Source: JAJDUF01 sp965238265
GTDB lineage: Bacteria; Chloroflexota; UBA11872; UBA12225; JAJDUF01
Direction: 5' to 3'
Assembly (NCBI GenBank): GCA_965238265.1
Contig: OZ250185.1
Coordinates: 4,319,038 to 4,383,037, forward strand
DNA length: 64,000 nt
Below the pieces are notes generated by a model. It made no database searches, was not told the origin of the DNA, and saw only the letters and a program-made list of their open reading frames with translations. This document shows, one piece after another, positions 41,674 through 49,067 of this stretch. Made by a program: the position numbers and the translations under genes. Positions within the stretch are counted from its first letter, which is position 1. Every line of letters begins with the position of its first letter.

Positions 41674-42384
41674 ATGCAAGACCATCCTGGAGCACCGGGC
41701 AGCACCCCGGAAGGGGACCCTCGCACCGTCGTGCCGGCCGCCCGCGGTGGCGCGGCCGCGCACCACATGGCGCCGGGGCATGACAGCGTCCCCGCCGCGC
41801 CGTCGAGCGCGGCGAGTCATGACCGACCGCGCGCCGCGCATAGGGTGCCGGACCACCATCGGTCCCGCGCCGCGCAGCCGAGGGCGCCGGTTCCTGACCA
41901 ACCGCACGCCACACCGCCGCAGGCGTCGGGTCATGATCGTCCGCGCGCCGCGCAGTGGGCGCCGGGGCATGACCGACCGTGCGCTACCCCGAGGGCGCCG
42001 GGTCCTGACGTACCCCTGGTCACGCTGGCCAGGGCGCCGGGTCATGGCCGTCTGCGCGCCGCGCATAGGGCGCCGCCAGGCCGCGCACTGGCGAGCGCCG
42101 GCACTTCCATGCCTATCGCCACCGCTCCCTTGCCGGCTTGCGTGGGCCGGCTGCTCCAGGTGTGCTTGCCCCGCGTCGCTGCCACTCCCCACACCCTCAC
42201 CTACCCGCCATCCCGCTCCGCCCCCGCTCCTGGGCATCCTGCCATCCTGGTTCCGACCCGCCCGCAGCCCTGCTCCACCGCGGGCACGGGCTTCCTACCC
42301 CCGCACCCTCGCGCGCACCCCCCAGCCGCCCGCCGAAAACCCACTCTTGTCAGGGGAGTGAGGCGCGGCGCCCGGCCGTGCTAA
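41674..42384 (+). CDS. ORF with 12-residue tandem repeats (coding status uncertain)
   Basis: From ATG 41674 the frame carries about eight copies of a 12-residue unit of the type APGHDRPRAAHR, followed by a Pro-rich tail. The DNA units are 36 or 39 bp, so the frame is kept even where units differ in length, which argues that this region is, or was, translated. The same region is open on the minus strand (SVMTRRAPR-type repeats) and in a second plus frame, so strand and frame are not settled. No domain, signal or ribosome-binding site. Low confidence as a gene; high as a repeat. Confidence 0.3.
   Translation: MQDHPGAPGSTPEGDPRTVVPAARGGAAAHHMAPGHDSVPAAPSSAASHDRPRAAHRVPDHHRSRAAQPRAPVPDQPHATPPQASGHDRPRAAQWAPGHDRPCATPRAPGPDVPLVTLARAPGHGRLRAAHRAPPGRALASAGTSMPIATAPLPACVGRLLQVCLPRVAATPHTLTYPPSRSAPAPGHPAILVPTRPQPCSTAGTGFLPPHPRAHPPAARRKPTLVRGVRRGARPC
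41760..42085. repeat. 36-bp degenerate tandem repeat
   Basis: Units begin GGGCGCCGGGTCATGACCG and end in GCGCGCCGCGCA with many substitutions. About eight to nine units can be traced; spacings of 36 and 39 bp were seen. Confidence 0.75.
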
Positions 42385-42393
42385 CCTCCCGGT

Positions 42394-44896
42394 GTGACCG
42401 CCCGAAGTGACACCATACCCCCGCGCACCCGGCGATACTTGCGGCGACGGAGCCTAGCTGCGCTGGTCGGCGTTGGTATCGCGGTGAGCGCCGCTCGGCT
42501 GGTACCTCTCGGCCGCGACGATCCGGTAGTCGCGGTGGCCGCGGCCCACGCCAACCTGCTGCGCTCGGAGCCGGCGATTGGCGCGGTGCTGCACGAGGCG
42601 CCCCGCCGCATGCAGCTGTGGTTCAGCGAAGAGCCGGAGCCACGCTTCAGCGAGGTGGCCCTTTTCGACGCCACGCGGCAGCGGCTGACCGACGCGCCGG
42701 CCCAAGTGGCGCCCGGCGACCCGCTGTCGCTCCTGCTCGATCTCCCGCCCGATCTCGCCGACGGCGCGTACACGGTCGTCTGGCGCGTCCTCTCCAAGGT
42801 GGACGGTCACGTCACTGCCGGGAGCGTGCCGTTTACCGTCGGTAGCCCTGGAGCAGCCGATTCGCCAGCGCCGACCGGCGTTGATGCCGCAGCCCTGCTT
42901 GGCGGGCAAGACGCGCTCGCCGGCCGGGTAGACGCGCTCAACGTGCTGGTGCGCTGGCTGCGGCACCTCGGCACCGCGGCTATCGGCGGCACGCTCGTCG
43001 TTGGCCCGACCATCCTCGCGCCGGCGCTGGCCGCCACGCAGACGCCGCGTGAAGTAGCGCGGGCGTGGCGGCGTGGTCTGCGGGCGAGCCGGAGTCTGGC
43101 CTGGTTTGGCTGGTGGCTGCTGCTGCTCGCCACGTTAGGCGCGCTGGTCGTGCAGACCGCCGCCGCCACGAACGTCTCGCACCTTGATGCGCTCGGAGCA
43201 CCGCTGCTGGATGTCGTACACACCACGCGCTACGGCCGCATCTGGCTCATCTGGCTCGCGCTGGTGGCGCTGCTCGCGGTGCCACTGGCGCTGGCCTTTC
43301 GGGCCAGAAACCCTGTGCCACCGGGACACAACTCGCGCGGACAAGCCACTCGCCACTCGCCACTGGTGGTGGCTGGGCGCAGCGCTCACCGGCCTAGTGC
43401 TCTGCGTCACCGGTCTGGTCTCCCATGCCGCAGCGACACCGCGGCTCGTCGTAGTGGCGCTGGCCGCTGATTGGCTGCACCTGGCGGCGACGGCGCTATG
43501 GATTGGCGGCCTCTTCCAGCTGTTGCTCGTGCTCCCCATCGCGCTCGCGCCGCTGTCGCCCCCACTACGGCTACGCGCGCTCGCCGGAGCGGTCCGCCGC
43601 TTCTCCGTCCTCGCAGCGGCGTGCGTCGCCGTGCTGGTCATCACCGGCGCCTACCAGCTCTGGCTGCACGTAGGCAGTGTCGAGGCGCTCTTCACGACCG
43701 TCTACGGCGTGACCCTCGCCATGAAACTCGCCCTGATCCTCCCACTGCTTGCGCTCGGCGCCTTCAATCTGCTGGTGACGCGGCCGGGTTTCCGGTTGCT
43801 CATGCGTGACAGTGGTGCCCGTGCGTTGGCCGCTGCGGCCCTGCTGACGCGGCGCTTCCGGTTGGCCGTCGCGGGCGAAGTCACCTTAGGCGCGACGGTG
43901 CTGCTGTTCGTGGGCTTTCTTACCGTCGTAGCGCCGGCCCGCGTGCTCGTGCCGCCAACCCAGTCGGGAATCGTCGAAACGGGTACGGCGGAAGACTTGC
44001 GAGTGCAGCTGCGCGTAGACCCCGGCGGCGCTGGCGTGAACACGATTGCAGCGACGGTGCGCGATGCTGATGGCCGACCGGTGCGCCCGGCCGATGGCAT
44101 AGAGCGGGTAGATTTCCGGTTCACGCTGGCGGACGGGAGCCTGGGCGAGCAAGAGAGCACAACCCAGCACGGCAGCGCTGGCGTCTACAGCGCGCGGGGA
44201 GCCTGGCTGTCGCTGGCCGGCGATTGGCAGGTTGTCGTGCTGGTGCGGCGCAGCGGCCGGTTCGACGTGCGTGTGCCCATCGCCTTGACGCTCCCGGTTG
44301 TCGCGCCAGCCCCACTCCAACCGGCAACCTCAGCGCAACAACCGGCCCTCCTCGCGCCCAACCTCGGTCTTGCACTCGGCGTTGCTGCCGTCGTGGTCAG
44401 TCTCGCGGCGCTTCTTGCCAGTGCCATCGGACCACCCTTACCCCCAACGCGGTTTGCCATCGCCCGTAGCAGCGGAGCAGTGCTCGGCGGGACTGGGATC
44501 GTCGCCGGCTTTGTGCTGCTCCACGCCGGCCTGGCCCCCGAAACAATCCCCTCCCAGGGGGCCGTGCTCTCGCAGTTTGCCGCCGCCGTCCCCCCGATGG
44601 ATGTCGAGAACCCGATCCCCCCGACCGAGGAATCGCTGTCGCGCGGCCGTGTGGTCTACCAGCAACATTGCCAGACCTGCCACGGCACACAGGGCCGCGG
44701 CGACGGTCCGGCAGCGCTCGCCTTGCGACCGCCCCCCGCCGACCTGGCGTACCATGTCTATCAGCATCCCGACGGGCAGTTCTTCGCCTGGTTCACCCGC
44801 GGCATTCCCGGCACGGCGATGCCTTCCTTCGCAGCGACGCTATCGGAAGAGGATCGCTGGCACGTCCTCAACTACATCAACACATTTGCCCCCTGA
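42394..44896 (+). pseudogene. CopC-CopD-cytochrome c fusion protein, frame broken at a heptamer repeat
   Basis: Two frames make one large protein. Frame 1 (GTG 42394 to 43470): leader, AHANLLRSEPAIGAVL and PRRMQLWFSEEPEPRFSEV of the CopC copper-binding beta-sandwich, then CopD spans from VRWLRHLGTAAIGGTLVVGP. Frame 2 continues GAALTGLVLCVTGLVSH, WLHLAATALWIGGLF, a middle beta domain, and a C-terminal cytochrome c with the haem motif CQTCHG and TAMPSFAATLSEEDRW. The frames meet at GCCACTC repeats (43345-43364), and removing one 7-bp copy restores one open frame through ATRHWWWLG. Function would be copper uptake or export coupled to electron transfer. The true start is uncertain because no ribosome-binding site lies before GTG 42394. 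Confidence 0.8.
43345..43364. repeat. Heptamer repeat causing the CopC-CopD frame break
   Basis: GCCACTC at 43345-43351 and 43352-43358, then GCCACT at 43359-43364. Two copies instead of three give an unbroken reading frame. The complement, AGTGGCG, is close to the GGCTAGT heptamer at 4777. Confidence 0.85.
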
Positions 44897-44948
44897 CGTG
44901 CCAGACGCGCACGATGGTGGGAGGGGTGGTGCGCGTCTGGCAGCGTCA
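44894..44948. repeat. 55-bp palindromic element (copy 1) at the CopC-CopD gene end
   Basis: Arms TGACGTGCCAGACGCGCAC and GTGCGCGTCTGGCAGCGTCA around a 16-base loop GATGGTGGGAGGGGTG. The first three bases, TGA, are the stop codon of the copper fusion gene. A second copy is at 48011-48065 with its loop in the opposite orientation. Confidence 0.85.
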
Positions 44949-45009
44949 CCGCCGCCGCGTTGAGTCGGCTGAGAGAGCATGGTGGTGGGAGCAGTGGTTA
45001 GAGATGACG

Positions 45010-45075
45010 GGCCTCACCCCCGTCGCTACGCGACTCCCCCTCTCCACTTGTGGAGAGGGGGGCGGGGGGTGAGGC
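45010..45075. repeat. C-rich stem-loop repeat overlapping a start codon (family B)
   Basis: CCTCACCCCCGTCGCTACGC, the hairpin CCCCCTCTCCAC-TT-GTGGAGAGGGG and GGCGGGGGGTGAGG. Its final GTG at 45069 is the likely start of the lipoprotein gene, and its GGAGAGGGG would serve as the ribosome-binding site. Confidence 0.7.
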
Positions 45076-46124
45076 GTGCTACGCTGCCCCGCCGCGCCCT
45101 CGCTGCGTTGAGCCTGGGCTGTCTGGCAGCCTGTAGCCCCTTTGGCCGCGGCGAGGTGCCGCCGCTGCTGTTTGCACGCGATGGCAATCTGGAAGCGATT
45201 GCGCCCTCCGGTCGTGACCGGCGCCAGCTAACCGACGTGCCGGTACCGGCCTTTGCCCGTGATCCGGCGTGGGCACCCGACGGGACCAGCATCCTCTATT
45301 CCTACACGCCGCCACCACAGCCGCAGTCGGGCGCGAGGGGTGTCTCCTTCACGCTGCCGGTCGCCGACATCTACCAATTGCCCAGCGGTGGCGGCGAACC
45401 CGCGCTGCTCATCGGACACGACGGCAGCACCGAGCAGATCGAGACGCCGACGTGGAGTCCGGACGGGCGGTGGGTCTACTTCTCGTACAGTGCGCTGCTC
45501 GTTGGTAGCAACAACGTCATCAGTGGTCGCGACTTCGGCATCGCACGGGCGCCGGCCACCGGCGGCCAGCGCGAAGCCATCTTCACGGAAGCCGCCTTCC
45601 CGACGTTGAGCGCCGACGGCACCCGCTTGGCCGGCGTGCGCCAGAACCCGGAAGATGGGGCGACGACGCTCTGGGTCGGTGCGCCGGACGGCAGCGGCAG
45701 CCGGACGATCATCGAGGCCGGAGTTTCCGAGGCGATCACCGCGCCGCGCTTCTCGCCGGACGGTACGCAGATCGTCTACAGCGCGCTGGTGCCGCCGGAA
45801 GAGCGGCCGCTACGCCTCGCCACGCCGACGCCGAGCCGGCAATCGGGGCTCTTCGATCTGCTGGCGCCACGGCCGGCCGCGGCCGCTGGGCTGGCCCACG
45901 GCATACCGAAGGACCTGTGGCTTGTCGGCAGCGATGGCACTGGTTTGCGCCGGCTCACCCGCTTGGCGGAGGATGACCCCGCCGCGGTGTGGTCGCCGGA
46001 TGGGAGCACGCTGTTTATTGGCGCCGGCGGTGGTCTCTACATACTCCGACTGGACGGTTCGCCGCCGGTGCGGATTGCCGTGCCGGGCGGTCATGGGCTA
46101 GTGGACTGGCGGCGCAGCGGGTGA
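45069..46124 (+). CDS. TolB/WD40-like beta-propeller lipoprotein
   Basis: A 351-residue secreted propeller. The N-terminal leader has basic residues, a hydrophobic core and the lipobox LAAC with the cysteine at residue 22. Blade repeats are recognised by AWAPDGTSILYS, TWSPDGRWVYFS, TLSADGTRLAGVR, RFSPDGTQIVYS and VWSPDGSTLFIG, typical of PD40 blades. A ligand-binding or scaffold role at the cell surface is likely. GTG 45069 is chosen for the signal peptide and sits in a repeat. Confidence 0.8.
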   Translation: MRRATLPRRALAALSLGCLAACSPFGRGEVPPLLFARDGNLEAIAPSGRDRRQLTDVPVPAFARDPAWAPDGTSILYSYTPPPQPQSGARGVSFTLPVADIYQLPSGGGEPALLIGHDGSTEQIETPTWSPDGRWVYFSYSALLVGSNNVISGRDFGIARAPATGGQREAIFTEAAFPTLSADGTRLAGVRQNPEDGATTLWVGAPDGSGSRTIIEAGVSEAITAPRFSPDGTQIVYSALVPPEERPLRLATPTPSRQSGLFDLLAPRPAAAAGLAHGIPKDLWLVGSDGTGLRRLTRLAEDDPAAVWSPDGSTLFIGAGGGLYILRLDGSPPVRIAVPGGHGLVDWRRSG

Positions 46125-46161
46125 GGCCGGTAAACTCTCTCGCCTCACCCCCGCAGCTACT

Positions 46162-46170
46162 TGCTATACT
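46162..46170 (+). promoter_or_regulatory. Extended -10 promoter of the toxin-antitoxin pair
   Basis: TGCTATACT has the TGn extension plus a near-consensus -10 box, 21 bases before the antitoxin start. No good -35 box is present, as expected for this promoter class. Confidence 0.55.
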
Positions 46171-46191
46171 CGTTTCTCGCAGAGAGTGGTG

Positions 46192-46473
46192 ATGACAGTG
46201 GCAAAAGAACCGAAGATGGTTGACATAATCAGTGGGTCGGAGTTGGCCGGGCAGGTACGCACGAGCGGGGAGCCGCGTATCCTCCGGCGGAACGGCGAGG
46301 ACAGCGTCGCGCTCACGCCGTCCCCTCTGCCGACGAGCGCACCGTCCCGCGCTCGGCCGGTCACCCGCGACGATGCGCTCTTCCGACTTATCGGGATTGG
46401 CAAGAGCGGGATTCCCGGCGGGGTATCCGAGAAGAAGCATACGTTTCTCACCGAGGCGTACCGTCCCCGCTAG
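46192..46473 (+). CDS. Phd/YefM-like antitoxin
   Basis: A 93-residue protein. ISGSELAGQVRTSGEPRIL followed by RRNGEDSVAL matches the DNA-binding N-terminus of prevent-host-death antitoxins, and the disordered tail would bind the toxin. Located four bases before a PIN-domain toxin gene on the same strand. The start ATG 46192 has GAGAG upstream. It should repress its own promoter. The family match is moderate. Confidence 0.6.
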   Translation: MTVAKEPKMVDIISGSELAGQVRTSGEPRILRRNGEDSVALTPSPLPTSAPSRARPVTRDDALFRLIGIGKSGIPGGVSEKKHTFLTEAYRPR

Positions 46474-46476
46474 CTC

Positions 46477-46740
46477 ATGACGGACCGTCTGCTCCCAGCT
46501 CAGGCCCGGCGGGACTTCGTCGATTCCTCGGCGTACCTTGCCCTCTTGGATCAAGACGACGCCCACTACACAGAAGCGGTGGCCATTCTCAGTTCCCTTG
46601 CGGATAGGCGCTATCGCCAGTTCACCACGAACGTCCTCATCATCGAAACCCACGCGCTGCTACTGTCGTGTCTGGGCAGTGCTCCGGCAGCCCGGTTTCT
46701 CCGAGACATGCGCGAGAGCAACACCGTCATTGCGGCGTAA
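46477..46740 (+). pseudogene. VapC-like PIN toxin, C-terminus cut off by a repeat
   Basis: An 87-residue fragment of a PIN ribonuclease: FVDSSAYLALLDQDDAHY (first acidic residue) and TNVLIIETHALLLSC (glutamate). Intact VapC proteins are about 130-150 residues, so the last third with the final acidic residues is missing. The break coincides with the family A palindrome CGTCATTGCGGC starting at 46725, whose sequence supplies the last codons and the TAA stop. No continuation is found beyond the repeat. The antitoxin gene upstream is intact. Confidence 0.75.
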
Positions 46741-46805
46741 GCCGCAATCCAGACCGACCGAGGGGCTACGAATAGCCCTGGATTCCGGCTTCCGCCGGAA
46801 TGACG
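46725..46805. repeat. 81-bp composite repeat (two family A palindromes) truncating the toxin
   Basis: A palindrome with a GCGGC/GCCGC stem, a spacer GACCGACCGAGGGGCTACGA..., then an inverted palindrome with a CCGGC/GCCGG stem. A copy at 60990-61070 is the same length and about 91% identical when inverted (74 of 81 by my count). Confidence 0.8.
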
Positions 46806-46985
46806 AGCGCCTGGGCGCGGTGAATCGTGCCCCTACACAACCTCCCTACCCCTGTCAGCACCTCACCTCCCGGCCCCCTCTCCGCTTCTGCAGAGAGGGA
46901 GTCCGCTGGAGGCGGGCAGGGGTGAGGCGTGGCCCTGCTATATCATCTGGTTATGTTGGTCTGATACACAGGAGGAGAGCGTCCG

Positions 46986-49067
46986 ATGAATATGCGCGAG
47001 TACCTGAGTCGGGAAGCCCGGCAGATGCAGGCGGCCCGGACGGCTGCGCTCCGGTCGTTGCCGCCGGCGGCGCAGTGGCCGGCGGAGCGGCAGCGCCGCT
47101 TGGCGCAGTATTACGACATGATGGGCGTCAGCGAATATATGGCGCTGCCGGAGCGGCCCCCGCTCAACGTCAGGATTACGAGCGAAACGCAGCGGGAGGG
47201 CTACCGCATTCGTACCCTCTCCTACGAGAGCCTGCCGCAGCTCTACGTCACTGCCAACCTCTATCTCCCGGACGATCTATCCGCACCGGCGCCCGGCGTG
47301 CTCTATCTCTGCGGTCATTCCCAGCAGCAGAAAGTCCACTACCAGGCCCATCCGCGCAAGTTCGCCCAGTTGGGCTTCGTCTGCCTGATCGTTGAAACCA
47401 TTCAGCTAGGGGAAATCGAAGGTCAGCACCATGGTACCCATCTCCGGGGTTGGTTCAACTGGTTCAGCCGCGGGTACACGCCGGCCGGGGTTGAGCTATG
47501 GAACGGCGTGCGGGCGCTCGACCTGCTCCAAGCGCTGCCGGAAGTGGACGGTACCAAGCTCGGCGTGACGGGTCTTTCGGGCGGGGGCGCCGGGAGCTGG
47601 TGGGTGCCGGCGGCCGATGAGCGCGTGCGGGTAGCGGCACCTGTCTGTGGCACTGCCACGTTCGCCTCGCACGTCGCCGAGCGCACCGTTGACGGCCACT
47701 GCGACTGCATGTTCCCGGTCAACGTGCATCGCTGGGAGCTGGCCGACGTGGGTGCGCTGATCGCGCCCCGGCCGCTGCTGATTGCCTCCGCCGACCGCGA
47801 CGGCATCTTCCATATCCGGTCCATTCGTGAGGTCCACGCGGCCACCAAGCGGGTCTACGACCATCTGGGCGCCGGGGAGCAGTTGCGCTTGGTCGAGACG
47901 CCGGGTGGTCACTCCTACCACGAGCGTTCTCGGCGCGCCATCTTCTCCTGGTTTCTGCGCCACCTGCAAGGCAAAGCGGTGCCGGAGGCCGAGGTCGGCG
48001 ACATTGACGATGACGTGCCAGAAGCGCACCACCCCTCCCACCATCGTGCGCTTCTGGCAGCGTCAGAGCGGCCGGCGGCGCAGGAGAGCGTGGAGACACT
48101 GCGCGTCTACCGCAACGGCGTGCCGGCTGACGAGCGCGTGACGACCGTGCAGGAATACTTCGTCGTTCCGAATCCACCGCCGACGATCACTACCACAGAG
48201 GAGCTACACACCAAGCGGGCCGAGACGGTGGCTTACCTACGAGCGCACACCTTCAGCCACTTCCCGGCCCGGCCGGCTCCGCTCGACGTGGAGGTCGAGT
48301 ACGAACGGGCCGACGGGAACGCCAACGGCGGACGCTTTGCCTTCACCAGCGAGGAGGGCTGGCGCCTGCGCGGCATGTGGTCGCCAGCGCAGGCTGGCAC
48401 GTCATCAGGCAGCCAGCCGGCGCCGGCCTTGGTGGTGCTGCGCTCGCCGCACGACGTACCGCGGGAGAACTTCGCCCAGCAGTGGACCGCCGGCCTGGAC
48501 CACCGTTGGGCGCGGGTCTACGTCGAGCCGCGGGGCACCGGCGACACCGGCTGGAGTCCCTCGCTCGACTGGCACCTACGCCGCGCCGCCATGCTTACCG
48601 GCCGGACCATCGCTTCGTTACAGGTCTACGACGCGCTGCGTGCGCTGCAAGCCGTGGCCGAGCTACCCGGCATTGATGGCCGCCGATTAGCCATCGCCGG
48701 GCAGGGAGGGATGGCCGCCGTCGCGCTCTACGCAGCCCTGCTGCACGCCTGTACCGGGCCACGACCCGGTAGCGGCCTCGAAGCCATCTGTCTCGGCGGA
48801 CCACCGGCAACGCAAGACGCCCCCTCCAATCCCGACGGCACCGGCGAGGCTATCGAGATGCTCTTTGCCCTGCGCGTAACCGACCTGCCGCAGGTGGCCG
48901 GACTGCTGTGGCCGGCCGAGCTAGTCTTCATCGGCCCGCGCCCGACCACCTACCAATGGGCCGAGGACCTCTACGCGCGTCTCGGCGCACCAGGCGCCGT
49001 CCAGCGCATCATGCAATGGTCGCAGTGGCAGCCCAGAGGCCCTAGCCCCGCGTCGCGTCGAGGATGA
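46986..49067 (+). CDS. Large alpha/beta hydrolase (acetyl-xylan esterase-like)
   Basis: A 693-residue cytosolic hydrolase with two alpha/beta-hydrolase-like halves. The first is complete: VLYLCGHSQQQKVHY (oxyanion region), the nucleophile GLSGGGAG (S198), acid and histidine in LLIASADRDGIF and VETPGGHSYHERS. In the second half the nucleophile elbow is GQGGMA, serine replaced by glutamine, so it is probably structural. A 55-bp palindrome sits in-frame at 48011-48065 in the linker and adds residues such as VPEAHHPSHHRALLAAS. Start ATG 46986 with AGGAGGAG upstream. Substrate unknown, probably an acylated sugar. Confidence 0.75.
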   Translation: MNMREYLSREARQMQAARTAALRSLPPAAQWPAERQRRLAQYYDMMGVSEYMALPERPPLNVRITSETQREGYRIRTLSYESLPQLYVTANLYLPDDLSAPAPGVLYLCGHSQQQKVHYQAHPRKFAQLGFVCLIVETIQLGEIEGQHHGTHLRGWFNWFSRGYTPAGVELWNGVRALDLLQALPEVDGTKLGVTGLSGGGAGSWWVPAADERVRVAAPVCGTATFASHVAERTVDGHCDCMFPVNVHRWELADVGALIAPRPLLIASADRDGIFHIRSIREVHAATKRVYDHLGAGEQLRLVETPGGHSYHERSRRAIFSWFLRHLQGKAVPEAEVGDIDDDVPEAHHPSHHRALLAASERPAAQESVETLRVYRNGVPADERVTTVQEYFVVPNPPPTITTTEELHTKRAETVAYLRAHTFSHFPARPAPLDVEVEYERADGNANGGRFAFTSEEGWRLRGMWSPAQAGTSSGSQPAPALVVLRSPHDVPRENFAQQWTAGLDHRWARVYVEPRGTGDTGWSPSLDWHLRRAAMLTGRTIASLQVYDALRALQAVAELPGIDGRRLAIAGQGGMAAVALYAALLHACTGPRPGSGLEAICLGGPPATQDAPSNPDGTGEAIEMLFALRVTDLPQVAGLLWPAELVFIGPRPTTYQWAEDLYARLGAPGAVQRIMQWSQWQPRGPSPASRRG
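48011..48065. repeat. 55-bp palindromic element (copy 2) inside the hydrolase gene
   Basis: Arms TGACGTGCCAGAAGCGCAC and GTGCGCTTCTGGCAGCGTCA around CACCCCTCCCACCATC, the exact reverse complement of the loop of copy 1 at 44894. It lies in the open frame between the two hydrolase domains. Confidence 0.85.

Noticed and set aside
46538..47395. Plus-strand ORF of 285 codons running through the VapC-like gene into the hydrolase
   Set aside because: It crosses the repeat cluster and two real genes in another frame; no domain or start site.
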